A program made the translations under genes and the position numbers. From positions 33,159,686-33,223,685 of the forward strand of contig OY987226.1 of NCBI GenBank assembly GCA_963920705.1: 64,000 nt of DNA. The letters run 5' to 3'. The notes below the pieces were generated by a model. The model worked only from the letters and a program-made list of their open reading frames with translations, searched no databases and had not been told where the DNA came from. The DNA is from Odiellus spinosus. Taxonomy: Eukaryota > Arthropoda > Arachnida > Opiliones > Phalangiidae. This document shows positions 1 to 10,500 of this stretch, piece after piece (the stretch's first letter is position 1; each line of letters opens with the position of its first letter).

Positions 1-1131
1 CGAAATGTGTCATTTCAAAAAGATATTTAGGTTTAAAGTCAAAATTTAACTTTTGTGAAAACTTAAAGTTCAAGTTATCGGCCCGTAATTTCATTTCTAA
101 ATACCGTATCATCGTAAAAATAATCTCAAATCATAGATCGAAATCGCGCCTTTTTTTTGAGATGTTAATAGAAAATTACGCTTGATTAATTTTAAATAAA
201 CGTAGGATGAAAGACACCCTTCTAATTTCTCCATTGAGTTAACCCAGAGTCCTAGTTTCGAATGAAAATCGCCAGAGGTAGACGGTGTTTCCAAAACGGA
301 GAAAATATTTTCTCCCACTTAGAAAAGGGAACTCTGACCCTTTACAATAGATAAGACTCATTTGTGTGGCGCGCGTTCCGACCGTCAGGTGTTTTCTTCT
401 TCTCGATATCCCGACAAACAATTGGATCCCCCTGTTCGATGTAGAGCGCCATCTAGTGTTTTAAATCGATAACTTTCATCGGAAAAGCAGCCAAAAGCTT
501 AATTCTTACAAAAGCGCGCCATGTCGGACGTTTTAAAATAAATATTCTTTTTGAGAGAGAAAAAATAAGTTGTTGATTCAATAAACTCAATAATCATTAA
601 ACAATAGAGGCCTAGTTTAAACAAAAAATTCGTCTAAGATTTTGGTCATAGCTTGGGGGTTGTTACGATTGTATCACGTGATTCGCGAGGCCCTTAATCT
701 CCCTGTATAGAGCTTTTATTTTTTTCCCGATATCAGCCGAAAAAAGAAATATTAGACGTTGTTTTCTTTCTCCGTTGTTTGGCTCGTTGGTGGAAGCTAG
801 TAGACCCTAGCCTATTTCAAATCGAATTGGCAGTGTGTAGGAAACTAAGCTACACGTTTATTCCACGTTACATCGAGTAGATGATAAAGGGAGCTGAACT
901 TTATTCTCGCTTTCAACTCGAGATATTGTAAGCTTGGATTAGAAAAGATTTACAAGGTTTTCTAATCAAGAAAAATCCCGAATTATAAGTCTTTACCTCT
1001 CGCACTCGCGGAAAGAAGAAAGCCTCTATTTTTTTTTTTTCTTTTTAAGTCCGTTGATATCAAAATGGTTCTCAAAGTTCTTAGATAGACTAAATTAACT
1101 AGAAATCAAATAAAAGAGTATTTTTTTCTAG
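1..1131. other. No gene recognised
   Basis: AT-rich sequence with short open frames only. I saw no domain, splice-bounded exon, RNA gene or terminal inverted repeat here. Confidence 0.5.
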
Positions 1132-1138
1132 CTCATAC

Positions 1139-1917
1139 CAGAAGCCGATTAAAACCCTCCTTTGAAGTCTACTACTCTAATGTTCCATATAGCGCTCCTC
1201 TCTGTATGGGTAAAATTCCCAATTTTACGAGATCAGACGGGTCCTACTCAGGGCCGGATTAAGAATATTTTCTCCCGGGGGGCAGTAGCTTAATTTGCGC
1301 CCCCAGCCCCCAGCCCCCTTTACCCCCCTTTTTTTTAATATATGGGTAAAATGGGTTATATCTCTGCTTTGAAAAACCACGTGAATGTAAGGAGGAAGGG
1401 TTTTTTTTTAAATATTGATGAAGACTATTAGAAAAGGTTCTCAACCATTCTCTTTATACGTTTATGCAGTTATGCTGTTTAAAAACTAAAATTTCTAAAA
1501 ACTAAATTAAACCAGACGGGGCCAGTAAACATTTCAAATTCAAAACTAACGTTAAGATTTCCAAATTTTAATAAAGTAATCGCTCGGATTTGGGTATCAC
1601 CAGATTTCTTGGGCGCCACCATTTGGCTGGCGCCGGGGGCAGGCGCCCCCTTCGCCCCCCCCCCTTAATCCGGCCCTGGTCCTACTTCAAAAACCCCCCT
1701 TGTCTACGGAAAATTGGAAATTCTCTCTCTCCACAAACGACGACGTTTTTTGACGAACTCCAAGGTTGCTAGAGATATTCGCTCGACGAACTCCCGCTCC
1801 GAAAATATCTACCGTTAGGAGGCGTACGAATCGCGCTTTTTGAAACTAACCCATACAGAGAGGGGTAGACAAGACCCGGGAGTAATAGACTTCAAAGGAG
1901 GGTTTCATCGGCTTCTG
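1139..1917. mobile_element. Family A inverted-repeat element, copy 1, with a nested hAT-like element
   Basis: The ends are inverted copies that begin CAGAAGCCGAT and share the following ATGAAACCCTCC-type sequence with small changes. Both flanks carry the same 7-bp duplication CTCATAC (1132-1138 and 1918-1924). The element would be about 340 bp without the hAT-like insertion at 1249-1678. The termini also share an inner block ending CTCTGTATGGGT, so most of the element can fold back on itself. There is no coding capacity. Four other copies lie at 21718, 38320, 39482 and 42615. Confidence 0.85.
1249..1678. mobile_element. hAT-like non-autonomous element nested in family A copy 1
   Basis: The termini are CAGGGCCGGATTAAG and its exact reverse complement. 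The flanks are the 8-bp duplication GTCCTACT (1241-1248 and 1679-1686), which also rebuilds the interrupted family A sequence when one copy is removed. CA..TG ends with an 8-bp target duplication are the hallmark of hAT elements. The 430-bp interior has poly-C stretches and no transposase. Confidence 0.88.
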
Positions 1918-1924
1918 CTCATAC

Positions 1925-2700
1925 TCGTAGATCAGCTAGGGCCCGCTCGAATGCAGATTTCAGGATGTGAACCTATTAAACCTCAGAGGGAAGGAGGCCC
2001 AAATCTCTCTCTGATTTGTCGCTGAAGCAGCCGGTATCTTTTTTCGAAGCTCCATCTTTTGTTCCAACTACGGATCCTATGAAAATAGATTTATAGATAG
2101 AGCGAAGGTAGTCGCGATTTGATGGACTATTTTTAGCCATGGGTGTGACTTAGCGCTTAATTTATACGTGGAAAGAAACGAATAGCAAACAAAATTCTTA
2201 AAATCTGTTTCTTTAATGAAATGGGATGTGGAATACGTTGTTTAATGCGTCCAGTAGATCTTGTTGGTCTTTATTTTTTCAACTCGGAATGGGAGTCTTA
2301 AAACCCAATGTTGAAAACTACATTCTAGTCCTCAAAGATAATTCTGAAAAACTTTTTTATGTCTGCGTGGTTTAACATTATGTAGTAATCCACCTTTGTT
2401 TTGACCATTAAGTTAACACTGGCACTCACAGTAACCTCCGTCATTTGTACTCTACCTTTCAGTCCGAGTTTCAATCATGATATTGTTGGCCAAAAAATAT
2501 TTTTTCGTCGTAACTATAGAAATTTACCTTAGGTATGACGAAAAAGTCTTGTTAGCACTAAGTAATTCTAAGATCATTGATCTAAACGAAGTCGCGTATC
2601 TTTGCCAATATTAAGTTTATTTAAATATTATTATTTCAAGCGTTAATTCATTGAACGAGTTAGCGTTACAAATAAATAAATCCCTTAAAATACTGGCAAT
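1925..2700. other. No gene recognised
   Basis: I see no exon, RNA gene or repeat boundary that I can support. Confidence 0.4.
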
Positions 2701-2830
2701 CAAAAGCACCCCTGGTCCATATACTCATCCTAATTCTTTACATACGTTCATCTTTTATTTAAAGTAGTGTTAAATTAGGTTAACGTTGTCGGGGAGGTAA
2801 TATTTTGGTTTCCCAACTTGTTTAAATAAG
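2701..2830 (-). repeat. Fragment of a dispersed repeat also found at 13394-13520
   Basis: On the minus strand this stretch starts CAAGTTGGGAAACC and continues with CTCCCCGAC and AAATAAAAGATGAA. It matches the first ~125 bp of the sequence inserted into the Copia 5' LTR, with scattered differences. Both copies start at the same base directly after AA, which marks a real element end. Confidence 0.7.
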
Positions 2831-2835
2831 CAATA

Positions 2836-4018
2836 ATTTAATGGATTGAGAAAATTACTTGAAACGCGTGCGTGTACGCGAAGAGAATTTTAACTCTCGT
2901 CATCAAATGGCCAATATACGATATAGACGTACCTCTTGTTGGAAAATCTATCTCGGATTACTACACTCCGTTTTTTTTTCTTCTTATTAATATGCTCTAA
3001 CATTGTTTCTAGTTTCTTAGATACAAAATTGACGCCCTTACGGTTTTAAGATCATAGCGAGTATTTTTAGGGGAGGAATGGGTTACGTGACATATCTACA
3101 ATGCAAACTGATACCCTTCGAGACAAAATTTTACTCCCGCCGCCTATATTTGTCTCGGTCGCGTAATTTCGCTGTCTAAGTCGAATACACGCCTCACCGA
3201 CCAAGCGAACCAACAATAAAATTTTCCATGGGTTTCGAAGGAGGCGACGCCCCCTTTACTCGCCCACCGTTAAACCTAGATACAGCCACGGGTTTTCTTT
3301 CGCCCGGGGGATTGCACCGCGTATCTTAGCTCGAAGGAAGATATCCCCAGTCATCCCATCGCGTAGGCTAGGAACCTTTTTTATCCAAGATGAAGTCTCT
3401 CGTCAAAAATTAAGGATTTGTAGATTATAATATTCGGGTCCTGATGCGCGCCTACTATTTTGGAAAGAATCTAAATGGATAAATGGATGGCAATTATTCG
3501 CACTATTTTTCAGTTAACAAGACCGTGGCCACGCGTGTCAAGGTCCGTTCACTCTAGCGCGTCTTGACACCTGGTTAGGCGACTTTGGACGTCTAAATCC
3601 GTAGTTTAACGGACAGATTTTCGTTTAAAGGTGCGCTTAACACTAAAGGCTGCCTCCACAAAGGAGCGGAGAACGGGAAATTTAGAATATATTAGATAGG
3701 GAAAAGTTCGCGACAAGATGTCCTAGATGATGTTCTGGGTTAAAAAATGAGATAACCTAATCAATCTTTGTCCAACAAGACACTTTTCGTTACGCGCGAG
3801 ATAAATACCAGCTAACAACATACTACACCATATGTAGAAGAGTTGGCATCGTTACGTTAGAAGGAGTACGCTATATAATTAAAAATCCTGGTGATTATTT
3901 AAATTTCACGCTATTAAATTCGCGAGCTAGGCGCAGGAATAATACAAGCTGCCCTAATCGAGTCAGTCGAGTGTCTTCTTTGAATAATTATTTAAAGATA
4001 TTGGGATGGAAAGCGGTT
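2836..4018. other. No gene recognised
   Basis: Unique-looking sequence without a supported feature. Confidence 0.4.
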
Positions 4019-4026
4019 GATATAAC

Positions 4027-4441
4027 GGTTTGCGTCCGCTTGCGCAGTTTCGCACTTGCGCATTTTCTTTTGCGCAGTAGCCATTTGCGCGGTTTCCCAT
4101 TTACGCATTTCCATTTGCGCGGTTCCCATTTGCGCGGTTTCCCATTTGTTCAGTTTTAAATTCGAGCTGTCCACAAGAGGGACAGGCTAGTTCGAGTGAT
4201 TAACTAACCTAACCTAACTTATTAACAAGAGGGACAGGCTAGTTCGAGTGATTAACTAACCTAACCTAACGTAACCTGCAAGTGAACACTGCGCAAATGG
4301 AACCTGCGGAAATGGAAAACTGCGCTAATGAAAATCTGCGCAAATGGAAAACTGCGCAAATGGAAAACTGAGCAAATGAAAAAAAAGGAAATGCGCTTGT
4401 GGGAACTGCACAAAAGGGAACTGCGCAATTGGAACCTTACC
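4027..4441 (+). mobile_element. Family E element, copy 1 (TTAGG-containing)
   Basis: The element starts GGTTTGCGTCCGC and ends GGAACCTTACC, with related inverted ends built from TTGCGCAGTTTCC-like words. The flanks are GATATAAC and GAAATAAC, an 8-bp target duplication with one change. The interior holds two copies of a unit containing CCTAACCTAAC (TTAGG repeats on the other strand) and GAGGGACAGGCTAG. The arms are runs of short TGCGCAAATGGAAAC-like words, so the element is strongly self-complementary. Confidence 0.78.
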
Positions 4442-4449
4442 GAAATAAC

Positions 4450-6010
4450 TACCTAGATATATTTATTAAGTGAGAGTCTCCCTTGCCGCTAGTGCAGTGT
4501 TTTCTGGGATCTAGAGGCGCTATTTCTTTGTTTGGTTTTTTTTAATTGTCGTGTCAGAGTTAAGAGAGAAACCGATCTATCGTTGGCAGTGACATTAATC
4601 ACAGGCCCGAGCTTCACTCCGCTACAGAATCTATTAAAGTCAAGGTGACAAATCACGGGATACATTTTCACTTTCAAATGGAACTAAACGCGTTAATAAG
4701 AATTAATATAAACACTGAAAAAAAACTAGACAAGAAATATCCGACAAGTCAATTATTACGTGAAAAAGGTTCCAAGAGGATTTCTTTTAAATTTTTCGTT
4801 TACGGCCCCAACCGACAATTACTAATATCAAACATATGGAATATGATCTTCGCGAATAATTAGAACGGAAACTTTGAGCTAATAATGGAACACGGTTTGA
4901 AATTATTTTCGGAATAGCCAGGCCAAACGCCATTAACCAAACGATACTCGTTAATTTGACAAGCGCACAAAGGATTGTCACGTGATAAGTCACGTTTCAT
5001 ACTTTGTCGGGAAATTCCGCTAAAATCGGTCTACAAAAGATTTGAGTCTAATTTAGAACGGGTGTCACCGTCACTAGTAATTTCCAGTTTGTTTTGTTCT
5101 TTGAAATACGTTTTGCCATATGGATTTTTCGCAGGCTGGGAGACTCGGATGAAACGTTACGTTTTATTTTAACGCGAAAATATTGTCATTTATCCACGAG
5201 CGTAATAACACACTCCGAGGATTTTGCGGTTAATAATTAAAAACCTAGTTTTTTTGTACAGGAGGTTTTCTGGAAGAAATATGACATTGTTTCTGACATA
5301 AATAGATCTTTAGAATTACAAAATGTTGTTAATAAGCGTTGAAATTACGTCTTAGCTTGACAATGAATTTTTGAAATAGATTACTTTTTAACGAAAAATA
5401 TTTTCATAATATTTGTATAAAAGGTTTTTGGTGATTGCCGGCCTTCAGTCGCTTCCGAAAATGTTTTATAAAAGTAATTACTATCTTCGGAAGCGAAAAT
5501 CATTTATTTTTTGTCCTAGTTAATTTGTCAATTGAACAGATAGTGATTTCCCTAGCGGACTAACATTGTCGACAATATGCCCGAGCCCAAAACAGAGACA
5601 AAGATAGAAACGCGGTTTTTATAATTAGCTTATCGGAGCTCGCTTTATCCGCTTACTAGCTCACCCTACTCGATCGCGTCCCGAAAAAGCGTCTAAAGAT
5701 GATAATTCAAGCGTGCAATTCTTAAAAAAGGAATAATCAAGTGACCATAGATATATTAAGAAGACCAGTATTTTTAGACTAGCTTTTAGACCATTATGGC
5801 CTTTTAGCAACGTAGTGGGCTATTTATTAATACATCTAATATTTTTAAGGGAGCACTTGAGGGGTAATTAAAAGGAGTTATTTAATACGAAGTTTACCCG
5901 AAAAGAAAAACCGCGAGATTTGAAATAATACATTATAGGCAAGACGCAACCCTATAGTAGTTGGGCATCTTTTGCAAATGCGTAGAGAAGCGATTGATTG
6001 TTGTTGAAGG
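4450..6010. other. No gene recognised
   Basis: Several short open frames overlap on both strands. None has a recognisable domain or splice context. Confidence 0.4.
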
Positions 6011-6131
6011 CCTAGGATTACTTCTGCCTGGGAACCAACTCACCCTCCAGGCTTTCTTTCGCCTTGCTACCCAAAGGGGAAGCTCAGAAGGTGAGCCCAC
6101 TTCTAGCGAAACAGGCAGAAGAAATCCTAGG
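6011..6131. repeat. Short fold-back element
   Basis: The 20-bp ends at 6011-6030 (CCTAGGATTACTTCTGCCTG) and 6112-6131 are reverse complements with one mismatch, about 80 bp apart. Size and structure suggest a tiny MITE. No convincing target duplication was found. Confidence 0.55.
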
Positions 6132-6716
6132 TCTTTGAGGAGATTCTTCGGGGTGTCGAATTCGAAGATCCAAGTTTGTGACATAATTGAATGACGTCAG
6201 GCGTTTTTCAGCTGTCGGGGGTCTAGCTATTCCTAAGGGCTTCATCATCTTGTTTTATAATATCACGCAATGGGCGGAATTTCAAAATTCCAAAAAAAGA
6301 TCGCGATATCCTTGTTTTTTCGTTTCGAAGCTGACTAAGATTGGCCCATGAACTTTTGTTTTTATTTTTTAAGCTCGAGCCTATATATGCCGAGTGCTAA
6401 TAGATAAGAGAGCGAAAGAAAAATTATCGAGAGGGAATGGGAATAAAACCACGTGGGCTCGCTATTAAAACGATAAATCAAGTCCTTTAGGAGATTTTGA
6501 GCAACGCGCCGCTTAGATGAGGGAATAGATGATATTATAAAAGAGGAGGAGCTCACTTATGGCATGTTGCCGTCGACGTCATCAGCTACGTAATAGCTCG
6601 TAAAGCGATAACAAAATATTTGAAGGTGAAACTGGAATCAAAGCTTAATATTTGTTAAGTTCAAATCTCTAAATATGAATCGTATCTTACGTGTATTTAT
6701 AATTTTTGGGGTTAAT

Positions 6717-7305
6717 TGAAAGGTCATTCTGGTAAAGCGTAAATAGGACAGACTTAATAGGGAGATGGACTGGAAGGCAGACCGGGATATATGTAGTCAA
6801 TTCTAGCGTCGTTCTTGAAGAGGTGTCATACTTCTAGAATATATATCTTAAAAGGTTACGCCACGAGTAAGGTGCAACCGCCAAATAAACGCGGCCGTTC
6901 TCTCGTGGGTTTAGCTAAAGTTTCGTTGTATTTACTGTTACGAAGAATAGATTCAACACAAGAATATCGAACCGTACGCTATACCTCTGGTATAACGATA
7001 GTTTCGAGCGGGTGGAGCTTACTAGATTTCACGTTATATGCGTTTTGATTTTCACCCTATCACGAGCTTTCGAGGTCCGCGACAGAAAGCCAGCTCTGCC
7101 GGCAGCGCCAATCCCCGCAGCCTGATATCCTCCCCCCGCACTTATCGTAGAAAACAGCCAACCGCTTCCTGTGCACGTGACATGAGGCGCGGCGTAAGAC
7201 CTCCATAGGCTCCATCCGCTTGAGACTAGCGCGCCGACAAAGGTATAGCTCTTCCATATTCTTGTGTTAAATCTACTCTTGCTGTTACCTGATTTTCTAA
7301 TTTCA
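6717..7305 (+). repeat. Dispersed repeat D, copy 1, interrupted by a family C element
   Basis: The left part (6717-6941) and the short right part after 7282 match 24508-24733, where the same sequence is uninterrupted at the family C insertion point. Shared words include GCGTAAATAGGACAGACTTA and TTAAAAGGTTACGC. Confidence 0.7.
6942..7281. mobile_element. Family C inverted-repeat element, copy 1
   Basis: The ends are an inverted pair based on CAAGAATAGATTCAACACAA (the left end has G in place of the first C). The 7-bp duplication CTGTTAC flanks it (6935-6941 and 7282-7288). The interior is GC-rich and has no long ORF. Other copies: 34323-35095 (compound), 61584-61913, and an end fragment at 32311. 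Confidence 0.85.
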
Positions 7306-7475
7306 TTTTGTGTGAAACAAAATAAATACTTTTTCATTATTCCGTTTTATTTTGCAAAAAGCTTGGGTATAATTAAATTAAATTAACAAAACTGCTAATT
7401 CGTAGCTGCGAAAAACTGTATTACAAAATCGTTTTGGACTTCGGTTCTGGATTCCAGAAACGTGTATTTAATTGA

Positions 7476-7481
7476 TTTATT
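7476..7481 (-). terminator. Poly(A) signal of the lectin/LDLa gene
   Basis: AATAAA on the minus strand, about 50 bp downstream of the stop codon at 7532-7534. Confidence 0.6.
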
Positions 7482-7531
7482 GAAATATATAGTAAAGTTT
7501 AACAATATCATTCGCCTATAAAGCTCGGATA

Positions 7532-10500
7532 TTAGTCGTACAACGTATCGAAGATTTTTTCCTTATCGATGATGTCGTTTTCTGTAACGACTTCGTTGCC
7601 GTTATTATCGTTGTTGTTACCGCCGAGAATATCAGTAATGTTTACGTTGCCGTTATTATCGTCGTTATTACCGCCGAGAATATCAGTAATGTTTACATTG
7701 CCGTTATTATCGTCGTAATAATCGTCCTTGTTACCACCGAGAATATCAGTAACGTTTTCGTTGCCGTTATTATCGTCGTTACCACGGAGAATATCGATAA
7801 CGTTTATCTCGGTCGTTGTCGATTCGTCCGCGACGGTGGGAATCGACGTAGTGTTGCCGCAATCTCTTTCGTCGCTATTATCGCCGCAGTCGTCATTGCC
7901 GTCGCATCGCGATCCCAACAGTATACAAGCGGAGCTATTTTCGCAGCGGAATTGTTCCGGCGTGCATTCGGACGATTCTATTTCAAATTGGGATTAATCA
8001 AACTGAATACAAAAATTTTATTCAAAAGACAGAATTCGTCACTAAATAACGAATTATACAAGAAAGAGGTTACGTCGCACCCTTAAAAAATATTATTTAT
8101 CTGTTTCGGGTCAAACCCGTGAAGAAACAAAAATTAATTGTTCGATAATATTATAGTTTGTGCTTTCATCCTACAAACCCCGTAAATTGTATCGGTTTGC
8201 GTCCGCTTATATAACGAATTATACAAGAAAGAGGTTACGTCGCACAGTCGCACCATAAAAAAATATTATTTATCTGATTCGTGTCAAACCCGTGAAGAAA
8301 CAAAAATTAATTGTTCGATAATATTAAAGTTGCTGCTTTTAGCCTACAAACCCCGTAAATTATATCGGTTTGCGTCCGCTTTCGCAGTTTCCCACTTGCG
8401 CATTATCATTTGCGCAGTAGCCATTTGCGCGGTTTCCCATTTGCGCAGTTTGCCATTCGAGTTGTCCACAAGAGGGAGAGGCTAGTTCGAGTGATTAACT
8501 AACCTAACGTGGCCTAACACAACCTGCAAATGGAAACCTGCGGAAATGGAAACCTGGGGAAATAGAAAACTGCGCAAATGAAAAACTGCGCAAATGAAAA
8601 ACTGCGCAAAAGGGAACTGCGCAATTGGAACCTTACCATTGTATCATGACAATGATTTCCGAAAAACGGATAAAGACGACCAAGGAAAGACGTTCTCTTT
8701 TTCTACGTTATTTTTCAATTCTTCCAGTATCGCTAATAAAAACAACTAATGATGGAGTTCTTTTCATACGCGAGATTGTTTTAAAGATATTTAAATTTCA
8801 GTGATATTCAAATACATTCCGTCGTGAAAATTTAATAGAAATAGATTTTACGCTATACGCGAAGGTAAATATTTTCAATATTCCTAAACTTGTAAATTAA
8901 AACTTGTAAATTAATTAAGTAAAGAAGCGGAAACGGATTAATGAAGTTTTGTTTTAAACAATAATAACACGGGTAAATCATGCTTCAAGTTTACAAGGCG
9001 GATTGGTACGTGTTTTTGAAAGTTTGTGGTCAAAAGCTTTCGCCCGGGGTGAAAGGAAAAAATTCGAAACTCTAAACGGCCGAGATACGGAATCCGAAAT
9101 TGCCCTCTCTAGCGGATAAGATTGGAACTAAGTAGGCGGTACTAATATTGGGCCGAACTTTCTAGACGTTTACGGGGGTGAAAATATATTGACGGAAAAC
9201 GACTCTCGCGAAACGAAGGAGAGTGTCTCGCCCGGCCGGCCGTCGCGATTTCGAATATGATTTCCCCTATAGAAAGAGTATACTGGGCCTGACCGCCTTT
9301 CTGAATTTCGGAATACTTAGTGTGAAACCATGGACCGAGAAAATCGGACTCACTTCATTGTCACACGCAGTATGTCGTCTTTTAAACTTAAAGGATGATT
9401 TACTAGTGATAATACTAATGTAAACACTAATGTTAACTACTGTATATTTTATTATTGTTACTTATTTAAATTTAGAGTCTTTGAAGTAGTAGAATAAAAC
9501 TACTAACTCTAATTTTAAAGATAATAAATTGCTCTTTCTCTATCAATTAATTTGTGTTCCTTCACGGGTTTGACCCCTATCAGATAAAGACCATTTTTAA
9601 GAGTGCGAAGCAACTCCTTTTTTGTATAATTTCTGTTCCTTTTTCAGAAAAAATACGCATCTCTTCCAACGTCCAACTTTCAACATTTCACTAAATATAG
9701 GGTAGGGTCGCCTAATTCTGAACGCTTTTTAAGAAATCCGATATCTCGATTGCTATGGAATCTAATATCAAGTTTGAATAGTCGCGGACTCGTTGCGCTA
9801 GTTTTCGTCATTCCATGACGCGTACGTTTGACGCGGACGCGGTTTTAAAGACGGCAGTAACGGCTTCTAATTCTGAACGCCGTCAATAATCAATGTACGC
9901 CTATATCCTAATTGAAATTTAACAGTAAGAACAACCTAACGCTACCTACCGATCGGTTTGATAGTAGTCGTAGTATATGGGCAATCCCTTTCGTCGCTAC
10001 CGTCGCCGCAATCGTCTTCAAAGTCGCAACGGAATATAGCTGGTTTACATTTGCCGTTATCGCAGCGGAATTGGTCAAAACCGCAAGTTTTTGGCGCTAA
10101 AGTAACACCGTCAATAATCAATGTACGCCTGCATCCTAATTTAAATTTAATAGTAAGAAAAACCCAACGCTACCTACCGATCGGTTTGATAGTAGTCGTA
10201 GTATATGCGCAATCCATTTCGTCGCTACCGTCGCCGCAATCGTCTTCAAAGTCGCAACGGAATATAGCTGGTTTACATTTGCCGTTATCGCAGCGGAATT
10301 GGTCAAAACCGCAAGTTTTTGGGGCTAAAGTAACGCAGTCAATAATCAATGTACGCCTGCATCCTAATTTAAATTTAATAATACGAACAACCTAACGCGC
10401 TGAGAAGCGAAGCCATATCAAATAAGCCACCGTTGCGAGTGCTAGTTTTTTCAATTGAATTTAGAATAGTTTGTTTATTACGGAGTTGTTAATTTCCCCG

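Larger units (their letters stand above)
7978..9949 (-). other. Last intron of the lectin/LDLa gene, filled with repeats
   Basis: The 1,972-bp intron between LDLa modules 2 and 3 holds a 165-bp tandem duplication, family E copy 2, an inverted diverged copy of repeat F (9538-9625) and a repeat G copy (9703-9883). The rest, 8646-9537, shows nothing I recognise. Confidence 0.7.

Noticed and set aside
3971..4174. Frames with repeated HLRGFPF or [12 protein letters not shown] peptides
   Set aside because: Translation of the short-word arms of family E copy 1, open by chance on both strands.
7029..7337. 102-residue minus-strand frame
   Set aside because: Almost entirely inside family C copy 1. 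The same frame recurs in other copies only because the repeat recurs, and there is no domain.
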